Positions 17,763-25,554 of a stretch of DNA of 64,000 nucleotides are shown here, piece by piece. Within the stretch, counting starts at the first letter, position 1; every line of letters starts with the position of its first letter. Made by a program: the position numbers and the translations under genes. The stretch comes from Waterburya agarophytonicola KI4 (GTDB lineage: Bacteria > Cyanobacteriota > Cyanobacteriia > Cyanobacteriales > Xenococcaceae), in NCBI RefSeq assembly GCF_020640915.1, contig NZ_JADWDC010000016.1:1-64000 (forward strand), in the 5' to 3' direction. A model generated the notes under the pieces. The model ran no database searches and was not told where the DNA came from. It saw nothing but the letters and a program-made list of their open reading frames with translations.

Positions 17763-18734
17763 CTAATCATCCAATTTGTTAGTTAATTTTTGTAATTCGT
17801 GGAACTTCTCTCGCCCTTCGTTATATTTATTACTGGGATATCCCATAACATTATGGATAATCCATTTTTGGGGTTTGCCATCTTTTAACAATAACGAAAT
17901 AGCCCGTTCCATAATTTCATCGTCATCAAAACAATATTCCTTCATAAAACTGCTCACTTTACGAAAACTACTCTTACTATTTGACTCGTTCAAGTTTAAA
18001 TATACTTTTGCCAATAAAGTTTTACAGGATTTGGGCTTATTTTCATTGGAAACAATTTCTCCCCAAGCTGCATCTGGTATTTGGGCAACATATTTGCTTT
18101 GACTATCTTTAGCAGTTAGTTTTTTGGCTAAAGACTTCAATCTAGTAGGACTAGCGGAAAGAATATGGCGGTATAAATAATCTACCGCGACTCCTTCGAG
18201 TAAACTGTTGCCTAAAAGCTCGATCTGTTTTACCGATGAATCTCGTGACAATTCTGGTTTGAGGTAAGGTTTTAACAAAGGAACAATCAAATGTTTTTGT
18301 AACCAGTTGCGCGCCTGAGAAAAACCGCGATCGATATAGATTGCTCCCACCAGCGCCTTAAATGCCTTTTCAAAGGGATTGCTTTGCTTGACTCGCAACC
18401 GATGTCGTTCCTCTTTCAACCCTAGAAATGGATAGCTTTCCCCAAGCTGAAGATCGTACCAAAGCTTAGTTAAGCGATCTGACTCGGTTAATTTATCTCG
18501 TAATGCTTTGAGCTTGCCAACTTGAAAATGGGAAAAATTGTCGCATATATAATCGACAATAATCAAATTCAGCATCGTCTCGCCGAGATATGTCAAACGT
18601 TGGTTATCAATTTCTGGTTCTTCAATTAGTTTGGCATAGGAAGGATGAATTAACGCCAGACGGAGGGTTTCATCATATTTAAAATTGATGCTGATTTTTT
18701 GTTCGACTCGCGATGAATCCCAATTATCACTCAT
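17763..18734 (-). CDS. Catalytically degenerate RNase III-like protein, two RNase III folds
   Basis: A 323-residue protein. Residues about 10-155 follow the RNase III fold: NQRLTYLGETML aligns with the NERLEFLGD signature and FEKAFKALVGAIYID with ADTxEALIGAIYLD. All the metal-binding acids are changed. E38 is Gln, E41 is Thr, D45 is Glu, and D114 and E117 are both Lys (E. coli numbering). Residues about 180-280 look like a second, weaker copy (KQIELLGNSLLEGVAVDYLY, then KTLLAKVYLNL). I see no clear double-stranded RNA-binding domain. It cannot cleave RNA by the usual mechanism and may bind structured RNA. No cotranscribed neighbour. Confidence 0.65.
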   Translation of the reverse strand: MSDNWDSSRVEQKISINFKYDETLRLALIHPSYAKLIEEPEIDNQRLTYLGETMLNLIIVDYICDNFSHFQVGKLKALRDKLTESDRLTKLWYDLQLGESYPFLGLKEERHRLRVKQSNPFEKAFKALVGAIYIDRGFSQARNWLQKHLIVPLLKPYLKPELSRDSSVKQIELLGNSLLEGVAVDYLYRHILSASPTRLKSLAKKLTAKDSQSKYVAQIPDAAWGEIVSNENKPKSCKTLLAKVYLNLNESNSKSSFRKVSSFMKEYCFDDDEIMERAISLLLKDGKPQKWIIHNVMGYPSNKYNEGREKFHELQKLTNKLDD

Positions 18735-18849
18735 TTATTGCTGTAGGTTAATCGATTAGGGCAAAAAGGCTATTAGCTCAAAAGTAGCAGAAAGCAAGTA
18801 GCAATAAGCATTCCTTCGATAAACTCTTTAAAAAAATTAATTCATCAAA

Positions 18850-18883
18850 TAAAAATCCTCCCCAGAATAAACCTTGGAAGGAT
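18850..18883 (-). terminator. Terminator of psb27
   Basis: Arms 18855-18862 and 18876-18883 pair seven of eight bases around a 13-base loop. On the minus strand the hairpin is followed by TTTTTATTT. Confidence 0.65.
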
Positions 18884-18935
18884 AGACAATATTTAAAGAA
18901 TATTTAAAGTAAAAAAACTATCTGTTAAAGCTAAC

Positions 18936-19340
18936 TTACACGCCTCTTTTCAAAGAAATTTCTACTTGTCTAAATTCTTGAGTTAGACGCTTTTTAAGTT
19001 TGTCTGGTAAGGGGCGATTACCATAGGAGCTATAATAACCAGCGATCGCATTTAAGGCGGTTTGCATAGTCGTAAAAGAGCGCAGCCCAGAAGTCTTAGA
19101 ATTGCGACGATAACGAGAAGCATAGTCGCTGATTTGCTTGCGTGCTAGAGTCACAACTTCTTTTTTGTTGCTAGCATCGTCAGGTAGATCGATTGCGGTT
19201 CTTAAATTCTCTAGTACAGCGACAGTATCTTGGTTATAATTTCCCGATAATCCAGAAGGATTAGAACCACAACCAATCAAACTAAAAGAAACTACTAGAA
19301 CTAGAGCTAGTATGCGAGATAAGTATTTTTTTGAAAACAT
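18936..19340 (-). CDS. psb27: Photosystem II assembly lipoprotein Psb27
   Basis: A 134-residue lumenal lipoprotein that binds the CP43 side of photosystem II during assembly and repair, before the oxygen-evolving cluster is built. It starts with a lipoprotein signal ending LIGC, giving a lipidated Cys at residue 24. The mature part is the expected four-helix bundle, with DTVAVLENLRTAIDLPDDAS, then RKQISDYASRYRR and the SFTTMQTALNAIAGYYSSYG segment, ending with the KKRLTQEFRQ helix. The length is normal. A terminator follows within 60 bases. Upstream lies a short unassigned open frame. Confidence 0.93.
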   Translation of the reverse strand: MFSKKYLSRILALVLVVSFSLIGCGSNPSGLSGNYNQDTVAVLENLRTAIDLPDDASNKKEVVTLARKQISDYASRYRRNSKTSGLRSFTTMQTALNAIAGYYSSYGNRPLPDKLKKRLTQEFRQVEISLKRGV

Positions 19341-19349
19341 AAATTTTTT

Positions 19350-19487
19350 GTAAACGATCCCAGGTTCAAACTATCCTACCAAGAAATTGACCGCGAGATT
19401 CGACCAGATTATCTGGCATTGAAAGATCGCTGTCGTACTACACTTTTGATTGTGATTGCCAAAAATAAGTTAGAGTCTGGTAATTAA
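19350..19487 (+). pseudogene. Possible gene remnant between psb27 and pstB
   Basis: An open frame with no start codon near its beginning reads through about 45 codons to a TAA at 19485-19487. The translation contains SYQEIDREIRPDYLALKDR and TLLIVIAKNKLESG, which looks like ordinary protein sequence and not like a shadow, since no gene lies opposite for most of its length. It overlaps the pstB stop by four bases. It may be the surviving 3' end of a lost gene. I do not recognise the family. Confidence 0.3.
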
Positions 19488-20290
19488 CCAAAACGACCGC
19501 TTACATATTGCTGAGTTGCTTCTTCTTGGGGATTTTGGAAAATCTGTTCTGTGGGGGCATATTCGGCTAAATAGCCCTGACGATTTCCACCTTCCACTTC
19601 CGTTACGTTAAAGAATCCTGTATAGTCTGCCACCCGCGAAGCTTGCTGCATATTGTGAGTAACGATCACGATAGTGTAGTTTTCTTTTAACTCGTGAATT
19701 AATTCTTCAACCTTGAGAGTAGAAATAGGATCTAAAGCCGAACAAGGCTCATCCATCAAGACCACTTCAGGTTGTAGGGCAATAGTGCGAGCAATACACA
19801 ATCTTTGCTGTTGTCCCCCACTAAGAGCCAAACCACTTTGTTTGAGTTTATCTTTTACTTCATCCCACAGTGCAGCACCCCGTAGAGATTTCTCTACCAG
19901 TTCGTCCATATTGCCTTTGTAGCCATTAATTTTCGCACCAAAGGCAATATTGTCATAAATAGATTTAGGAAAAGGATTTGGTCTTTGGAAAACCATGCCA
20001 ATTTTACGTCGTACTTGTACGGGATCGATATCTTTGCCGTATAAGTTTTGATTGCGATATGTTACCAATCCTGACAAGCGAAAAATCGGAATCAAATCAT
20101 TGAGGCGGTTATAACAACGTAACAGAGTACTTTTACCACAACCAGAAGGTCCAATAAACGCTGTTACCTTATTTTTAGGAATATTAAGATAAATACCTTT
20201 AACTGCTAAAAAATCACCATAATATACATTGACATTTTCTGCTTGCAGCACTGTTTCAGTCTGATTAGCAGTTTTGTTATCGTAAACCAT
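19484..20290 (-). CDS. pstB: Phosphate ABC transporter ATP-binding protein PstB
   Basis: A 268-residue ABC ATPase for high-affinity phosphate import. Walker A is GPSGCGKST, the signature is LSGGQQQRL, Walker B is [13 protein letters not shown], and the switch His is in THNMQQA. The sequence [11 protein letters not shown], the [14 protein letters not shown]-loop and the [23 protein letters not shown] region are specific to PstB. No pstS, pstC or pstA is adjacent, so this is a stand-alone copy; cyanobacteria often carry more than one pstB. A 30-base region about 80 bases upstream resembles a Pho box. Confidence 0.93.
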   Translation of the reverse strand: MVYDNKTANQTETVLQAENVNVYYGDFLAVKGIYLNIPKNKVTAFIGPSGCGKSTLLRCYNRLNDLIPIFRLSGLVTYRNQNLYGKDIDPVQVRRKIGMVFQRPNPFPKSIYDNIAFGAKINGYKGNMDELVEKSLRGAALWDEVKDKLKQSGLALSGGQQQRLCIARTIALQPEVVLMDEPCSALDPISTLKVEELIHELKENYTIVIVTHNMQQASRVADYTGFFNVTEVEGGNRQGYLAEYAPTEQIFQNPQEEATQQYVSGRFG

Positions 20291-20660
20291 AAAACTTTCT
20301 TGCTCTAAAATCTAAATTGATATATCGAATTCTTTCTTATTCCCATTAAACTCAATCCTAATAGGCAACAGTTATGACTATTTTAACTTTTGGTAAAGAA
20401 ATTTTTGATCGTTTTTTAAACTGGAATCTCCAAAATCATCTATAGTTTTAAAGTTTTTAAATAGTCAACATCCCTAGAATTATGTTACGTCAAACCAGAA
20501 CAAGTATAAATAGTAAAATCAAAATTGAGCGAAAATTGAGCGCAATTTTATTGATTATCTCCCCCAAAGATCTCCCAAGTTCCCCTAGAATTCATCTTTG
20601 ACGACCCAAATAGTTAACAAATATTTACAATAGTTGCTAAGGTATATAAAAAAGGTTGTT
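20291..20660. other. Divergent intergenic region of pstB and the MBL gene
   Basis: About 370 bases. The half near pstB contains the Pho-box-like repeats described separately. The rest is AT-rich with no open frame that I would call and no clear hairpin. Confidence 0.35.
20369..20398 (-). promoter_or_regulatory. Candidate Pho box upstream of pstB
   Basis: Read on the minus strand, three 8-base units occur with 11-base spacing: CTTTACCA, GTTAAAAT and CATAACTG. The cyanobacterial Pho box is a set of PyTTAAPyPy(T/A) repeats separated by 3 bases. The spacing is exact, but each unit departs from the consensus at two or more positions. It lies 79-108 bases upstream of pstB, a typical place for an activator site. 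Confidence 0.35.
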
Positions 20661-21422
20661 ATGAATCTTACTTATTTAGATAGTAATTCTTGGTTGATAG
20701 AAATAGACGGTCAAAGAATCTTGCTCGATCCTTGGCTGGTAGGAGAGTTGACCTTTGGTAATCTGGATTGGTTGTTTTGCGGTAAAAAAAATAATCCCCA
20801 ACCCATTCCCACAGACATAGATTTAATTCTTTTATCTCAGGGATTAGAAGATCACGCCCATCCTCCTACCCTCAAAAAATTAGACAAACAAATTCCCGTA
20901 GTAGCGTCTCCCAATGGAACAAAAGTAGTTCGAGAATTGGGTTACAGTACGATAACTACTCTAGATCATGGCGAAAATTTCCAATTAGGAACTACAGTAG
21001 AGATTAAAGCCGTTCCAGGTTCTCCTATCGGCCCTACCCTGACAGAAAATGGTTACATCATTAAAGGATTGGAGTCCCATAAAAGCATTTATTATGAACC
21101 CCATGGCTACCACGATGATTCTTTAAAAGATGCTGCGCCCATTGATGTAATTATTACTCCCATTACCAATCTTAAATTACCCCTACTCGGAGCAGTAATT
21201 AAAGGACAAGAAACCGCATTGCAAGTATGCCAGTGGCTCAAGCCCCAAGTAATTTTATCTACCGCCGCAGGAGGAGATATCGATTTTAGCGGTTTATTAA
21301 TGTCGATTCTCAAAGCAGATGGTAGTGTGGAGGAATTTAGCGAGCTTTTGTTGCAAAATAATCTTTCTACTAAAGCAGTCGATCCTCCATCGGGAGAGAC
21401 TATTGAACTATCTTTAGTTTAA
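20661..21422 (+). CDS. MBL-fold hydrolase-like protein with altered metal motif
   Basis: A 253-residue protein with the UlaG/beta-lactamase-like fold: MNLTYLDSNSWLIEIDGQRIL, then LLDPWLVG. The usual HxHxDH metal motif is LSQGLEDHAH, so the first two His are missing while Asp-His and a following His remain. Metal binding may be partial, and this variant appears to be usual in cyanobacterial members, as I recall. The substrate is unknown. I chose the ATG at 20661 over an upstream TTG at 20634. It lies 14 bases before the AI-2E family gene, so the two are almost certainly one operon. Confidence 0.75.
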   Translation: MNLTYLDSNSWLIEIDGQRILLDPWLVGELTFGNLDWLFCGKKNNPQPIPTDIDLILLSQGLEDHAHPPTLKKLDKQIPVVASPNGTKVVRELGYSTITTLDHGENFQLGTTVEIKAVPGSPIGPTLTENGYIIKGLESHKSIYYEPHGYHDDSLKDAAPIDVIITPITNLKLPLLGAVIKGQETALQVCQWLKPQVILSTAAGGDIDFSGLLMSILKADGSVEEFSELLLQNNLSTKAVDPPSGETIELSLV

Positions 21423-21436
21423 ATGACGCGCCCTAT

Positions 21437-22525
21437 ATGAACAATAACCGAATTTCTCTTTCTCTTACCAATATTGCCCTGCTGATTTTGCTTCCTTTGT
21501 TGTTAATTTTGTTATGGCAATTACGGAGCTTGATTGTGGTGCTGATGGTTGCGATAGTACTGGCTGCTACCTTAGCTCCTATTGTTAATACGACTCAAAA
21601 ACTAGGAATACCCAGATTTTTAGCAGTTTTAATCGTTTATGCTAGCTTAATCGGTACTTTGACTATTTTTGGTTTAATTATAGGGCCTACCGTAGCAGAA
21701 CAAATTCAACGTTTGATCGGGAAATTACCTGTTTATCTAGAAGCATTGCGATCGCTTTTATCAGATCTGATTCTGCGTTTTGGCATGGACGACACTGCTG
21801 CGCCAAATATTATCAATCAATTGCTGGACGTACAGGGATTAATTTCTTGGGCAATTCGTTCCAGCCAACAACTGGTAGTTCGCTCTTATAGCGTCACTAG
21901 AGGTATCATCGGTAGTGTTTTAGGGGCTTTATTGGCATTGTTACTTTCTGCATATATGCTCTCCAATTCCAACCAACTCCTAGAGGATATTATTAACCTG
22001 TTTCCCGCCCCTTGGAATCAAAGGTTGGCAGCTCAAATTGAACCTGTAGCCAAAAGAATGGGGGGGTATATCCAGGGCAGAATATTAGTTTCTAGCATTT
22101 TAGGCGTGGTTATTAGTATCAGCCTCAAATTCTTGGGTTTATCGGAATTAGCTTTGGGTTTGGGAGTAATTGCTGGGTTTACCAATCTAATTCCCTTTTT
22201 TGGGCCTGTTTTGGGGGCAATTCCCGCCTTGATTGTTGCTGTTGCTCAAGGAGGACTGAGTTTTTTCTCAGTATTGTTGCTTTTTGTAATCGTCCAAAAT
22301 TTGGAAACTTATCTTCTAGATCCCCTACTTGTGGGTAATTCGGTTAAAGTTTCTCCCCTATATCAGCTATTAGCTGTTTTGGGTGGGGCGCAGGTATTAG
22401 GAATCATTGGTGCGTTAATTGTACCGCCCTGGATTGCGGGGATGGGAGTATTGCTCGAAAATCTCTATATCAAGCCCAAATTGATTATGGAAGGACAATA
22501 CAATCTTTCGGTAAATTCAGATTAA
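21437..22525 (+). CDS. AI-2E family transporter (UPF0118)
   Basis: A 362-residue membrane protein with about eight helices. Two or three helices at the start (LLILLPLLLILLW, then VLMVAIVLAATLAPIV) are followed by a central amphipathic soluble segment and C-terminal helices. The family signature region is LGVIAGFTNLIPFFGPVLGAIPALIVA, then LETYLLDPLLVGNSV. Members export autoinducer-2 in some bacteria and act as Na+(Li+)/H+ antiporters in others, so the substrate here is open. It is the second gene of the MBL operon. A terminator-like hairpin follows at 22541-22585. Confidence 0.88.
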   Translation: MNNNRISLSLTNIALLILLPLLLILLWQLRSLIVVLMVAIVLAATLAPIVNTTQKLGIPRFLAVLIVYASLIGTLTIFGLIIGPTVAEQIQRLIGKLPVYLEALRSLLSDLILRFGMDDTAAPNIINQLLDVQGLISWAIRSSQQLVVRSYSVTRGIIGSVLGALLALLLSAYMLSNSNQLLEDIINLFPAPWNQRLAAQIEPVAKRMGGYIQGRILVSSILGVVISISLKFLGLSELALGLGVIAGFTNLIPFFGPVLGAIPALIVAVAQGGLSFFSVLLLFVIVQNLETYLLDPLLVGNSVKVSPLYQLLAVLGGAQVLGIIGALIVPPWIAGMGVLLENLYIKPKLIMEGQYNLSVNSD

Positions 22526-22534
22526 TTTTTTTGT

Positions 22535-22585
22535 AAAAATAATCCCATCTAAATCATGAAAACATTAATCATCTTAGATGAGATT
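22535..22585 (-). terminator. Terminator between AI-2E gene and ccsA
   Basis: The arms aatcccatctaa (22541-22552) and ttagatgagatt (22574-22585) pair with one mismatch. On the minus strand the hairpin is followed by ATTTTTAC, so it best serves ccsA. It may act in both directions. Confidence 0.6.
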
Positions 22586-22610
22586 GTGATTGTTAACTGG
22601 TAAGTTTTAA

Positions 22611-23603
22611 TTACAAAAACCAACCATAAGAATGCAAACCCTGACCTAAAAGATTCACTCCCAAATAACACACCCAGACAACTACAAACCCAATTGCTGC
22701 CAGAATTGCGGGCTTTCTACCCTGCCAACCCCGAGTAATTCTAGCGTGGAGATAGGCAGCAAATACCAACCAAGTAATAAATGCCCAGGTTTCTTTGGGA
22801 TCCCAACTCCAATACGAACCCCAAGCTTCATTTGCCCAGACTCCACCAGCAATAATACCAATGGTTAATAAAGGAAATCCTAACCCAATGACGCGATAGC
22901 TAATATTATCTAAAGTGTCTGCCAGACTCAAACGTTCGGGAGATAGGGTTACTGTTTCGGTTTGGGGTAAATCTAAGACTGCGGTAGTACCACTATTAGA
23001 GTTGCTAGGATAAACATTTTCGGGAGTAGGTTGGACTGTCTTTTGCTTAACGCGATCGCGAAAACTACCAGTCCCTACCGAACTACCTTTAAGTTCTACT
23101 TTTTGTCCGCGAGTGATAATCAAAAATCCAATGGCGATCGCACTGCCTACCATTAAGGTAGAATAACTCAGCATCATCACGCTAACGTGCATCATCAACC
23201 AATTGGATTTTAATGCGGGTACTAAAGGCGCAGATTCCTGCATTTCTACAGGTAGACTCAAGGCAGCAAAAGCAGTAATTCCCATAGCTACAGGGCTGGT
23301 TACTACTCCTACTAATCGGCTGCGACTCATTCTTTCGGCGATGAAGTGTATGGTGGTAATTCCCCACCCTAAGAAAAAGAGAGATTCGTAAAGATTACTG
23401 AGAGGAAAATAACCAGCCTCTAGCCAACGCGAAGCTAATAAGGTTGCCATACAGAGGTTGGCGATCGCCATGCCAATCGATCCCAGGGTTGCTAGATAAG
23501 GCAAATTGGGAAATGCAGCCCCTCCCCAATAAATCAACATCGTCACTAGCAACACTCCAAAGGAGGTGTTATCTAGTAAACTTTCTAATGCTATTAAATC
23601 CAT
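22611..23603 (-). CDS. ccsA: System II cytochrome c biogenesis protein CcsA (also called CcsB)
   Basis: A 330-residue membrane protein that, with Ccs1, carries haem across the membrane and attaches it to apocytochromes such as cytochrome f and c6. It has about eight helices. The haem-binding WWD-type segment is [15 protein letters not shown] near residue 265, followed by [12 protein letters not shown] poorly conserved soluble loop (about 165-220) interrupts the membrane part, as is common in cyanobacterial versions. Conserved His residues near LMMHVSVM and the C-terminal LHSYG are present. Length and ending are normal. Its products would include the CytM encoded in this window. Confidence 0.92.
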   Translation of the reverse strand: MDLIALESLLDNTSFGVLLVTMLIYWGGAAFPNLPYLATLGSIGMAIANLCMATLLASRWLEAGYFPLSNLYESLFFLGWGITTIHFIAERMSRSRLVGVVTSPVAMGITAFAALSLPVEMQESAPLVPALKSNWLMMHVSVMMLSYSTLMVGSAIAIGFLIITRGQKVELKGSSVGTGSFRDRVKQKTVQPTPENVYPSNSNSGTTAVLDLPQTETVTLSPERLSLADTLDNISYRVIGLGFPLLTIGIIAGGVWANEAWGSYWSWDPKETWAFITWLVFAAYLHARITRGWQGRKPAILAAIGFVVVWVCYLGVNLLGQGLHSYGWFL

Positions 23604-23662
23604 AGTGTTTTATTATCTTCCCTTGCTTTCAATCTTAAATCTTATTAGTAGTTAGCTTTTCT

Positions 23663-23699
23663 CTGACAGATACCGCTTTAGATATAGCTGTCAGTTTTT
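23663..23699 (+). terminator. Terminator-like hairpin with no upstream plus-strand gene
   Basis: The arms ctgacag (23663-23669) and ctgtcag (23688-23694) pair perfectly and are followed by TTTTTC on the plus strand. Genes on both sides are on the minus strand, so there is no obvious transcript for it to end. It could mark the end of a small RNA or be chance. Confidence 0.3.
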
Positions 23700-23806
23700 C
23701 AAAAGAATTGCGATCGCATTTTTAGCCACACTCTTATTATCTCTCATTACTTTAATGTAGAGACAAGTCCGTAGTCCAGGGAACAAAATCTTCACCCAGT
23801 CACCTC

Positions 23807-23838
23807 GTCTTAATGTCTTAATGTCTTAATGTCTTAAT
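23807..23838. repeat. Four tandem copies of gtcttaat
   Basis: Four perfect 8-base units (starting at 23807, 23815, 23823 and 23831) run into the stop codon of the ABC permease gene, whose TAA is read from the last unit. A slippage-prone microsatellite. Confidence 0.95.
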
Positions 23839-24790
23839 ACTTAACCCTCGGATCGAGCAAAGCGTAGACTAAATCGGCAATTAAATTAAATAACACGATC
23901 AAAATAGCGTAGATAAAAGCGATCGCCATAACTACAGGAGTATCGCTGCGATAAATAGAATCAATTAGCAACGCGCCAATACCAGGTACGCGAAATACTT
24001 GTTCGGTAACTAATGCACCCGTAAAAATTGCAGGAATATCTAAGGCAATTAAAGTCACTACGGGAATCATCGCATTACGCAGGACATGATTTTTAATAAC
24101 GGCGAACTTACTCAATCCCTTAGATAAGGCAGTGGTTACATATTCTTGCTTTAATTCATCTAAAACTGCCGAACGAATAAAACGCATCAAAATTGCTGCA
24201 TGATATAACGCTAAAACCGATATGGGCATAATCGATTGTCGAACTTGAGCGAGAAAGCTTTGCCAGTCTGTTACTTGGAGGGTGCTGTTGTAGATAAAAG
24301 GAAACCAACGTAACTGCACGCTAAAAATAATTATAAAAAGTAATCCTGTAAAAAAAGGAGGAATGGAAAAACCCAAAAAAGCGATCGTGGTAATCAGGCG
24401 ATCTGCGATCGAATATCTTTTGATCGCCGAAATAATACCTAAAGGAAAAGCAAGTAATAAACCAATAAAATACGCAATTCCCACAATCCAAAAAGTAGTC
24501 AACAATCTTTGAGCTAGGAGTTGAGCTACGGGACTTCTACTATTAAAAGAATAGCCCATATCTCCTCTAACAAATGATATTAACCACTTGAAATAACGAA
24601 TATAAACTGGTCGGTCTAGACCAAAAGATTTACGTATATTTTCTCTTACGACCGCAGTAATTGCAGGATTAGAAGCAAATTCACCTAAGGGATCTCCTGG
24701 AGCTACTGCCAAGATAGTAAAAATAATGATGCTGATAACAACTAAAGTAGGAATTGCAATTAATAGTCTTTTAATAAAATATTGACCCAT
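23834..24790 (-). CDS. Peptide/nickel-type ABC transporter permease (DppB/OppB family)
   Basis: A 318-residue inner-membrane permease with six helices. The N-terminus MGQYFIKRLLIAIPTLVVIS, the APGDP motif, FGLDRPVYIRYFKWL and the coupling EAA loop SKGLSKFAVIKNHVLRN are typical of the DppB/OppB group that imports oligopeptides or nickel. No second permease (DppC), ATPase or solute-binding protein lies nearby, which is common in cyanobacteria, where such genes are scattered. The substrate cannot be told. The 3' end lies inside a tandem octamer repeat. Confidence 0.88.
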   Translation of the reverse strand: MGQYFIKRLLIAIPTLVVISIIIFTILAVAPGDPLGEFASNPAITAVVRENIRKSFGLDRPVYIRYFKWLISFVRGDMGYSFNSRSPVAQLLAQRLLTTFWIVGIAYFIGLLLAFPLGIISAIKRYSIADRLITTIAFLGFSIPPFFTGLLFIIIFSVQLRWFPFIYNSTLQVTDWQSFLAQVRQSIMPISVLALYHAAILMRFIRSAVLDELKQEYVTTALSKGLSKFAVIKNHVLRNAMIPVVTLIALDIPAIFTGALVTEQVFRVPGIGALLIDSIYRSDTPVVMAIAFIYAILIVLFNLIADLVYALLDPRVKY

Positions 24791-24906
24791 TATTTTATTT
24801 CTAAATTAAGTTAAATAGCCTAATGACGTTCTATTAATAAATAGACTATTATTGTTGATAATTGTAAAGTTTTTCCACAAATATAAAACATAATTTGTAA
24901 GATAGC

Positions 24907-25470
24907 ATGTTTCAAGTAAAAAACAAGAATGATATTCTGGTTAATTACCGTTCTGGAATAAGACATTTTCCTCAAACAATTTTAACGGCAGTTAACTTGA
25001 CGGGTACTAATCTAAAGCAGATTAATTTGGATGAGTCTAATTTAATTGAAGTCAATTTGAGTAATTGTAATCTAGAGAGATCGAGTTTTGTGCGATGTTG
25101 TCTTTGTTTATCTAATTTTCAAAGCTGTTATTTGAAAGAAGCTAATTTTCAACAAGCAAACCTAGAGCTAACTAATCTTGAAGGAGCTAATCTTGAAGGA
25201 GCTAATCTTGAAGGAGCTAATTTACAACAGGCTAATCTCAAGGAAGCTAATCTCAAAGGAGTAAATTTCAAAAATATTCAATTAGATGGTACTTGTTGTG
25301 TCGGTGCAGTCTATAATCGTAAAACTATTTTCGATCCCAACTTTAATCCCCAAGCAGTAGGAATGATTGCTGAAATAGTAGATTCATCATCTAAAGAAAA
25401 TCATAGTGCTGTCCAAAAAATATTTTCTTGGTATCGCTCCTCAAAATTAAATGTAGAAACTCAAGACTAA
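24907..25470 (+). CDS. Pentapeptide repeat protein, 187 aa
   Basis: Pentapeptide repeats fill about residues 25-125 (NLTGTNLKQINL through NLEGANLEGANL to NLKGVNF). A non-repeat N-terminus of about 20 residues precedes them, and a C-terminal tail of about 50 residues follows, with GTCCVGAVYNRKTIFDP and then a variable end. The tail phrase resembles the capping region seen after pentapeptide helices. No signal peptide is visible. The function is unknown. It contains a perfect 15-base DNA repeat. It is divergent from the ABC permease and convergent with desA. Confidence 0.85.
   Translation: MFQVKNKNDILVNYRSGIRHFPQTILTAVNLTGTNLKQINLDESNLIEVNLSNCNLERSSFVRCCLCLSNFQSCYLKEANFQQANLELTNLEGANLEGANLEGANLQQANLKEANLKGVNFKNIQLDGTCCVGAVYNRKTIFDPNFNPQAVGMIAEIVDSSSKENHSAVQKIFSWYRSSKLNVETQD
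25172..25221 (+). repeat. Perfect 15-base tandem repeat inside a pentapeptide gene
   Basis: Three identical units of ctaatcttgaaggag begin at 25172, 25187 and 25202, followed by a partial fourth. Each encodes one NLEGA pentapeptide. Identity at the DNA level, including third positions, points to recent duplication. Confidence 0.95.
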
Positions 25471-25554
25471 TATGCAAAAAAGTTGGGATTAGGTCAAATA
25501 ACCTAATCCCCAAAACTGATTCTTTATCTTCGGAAGTTGCAAAAAGTAAGATGC

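Noticed and set aside
19355-19385. tRNA-like GGTTCAAAC sequence
   Set aside because: The flanking bases do not form a T-arm or acceptor stem, and no anticodon arm is present. No tRNA was found anywhere in the window.
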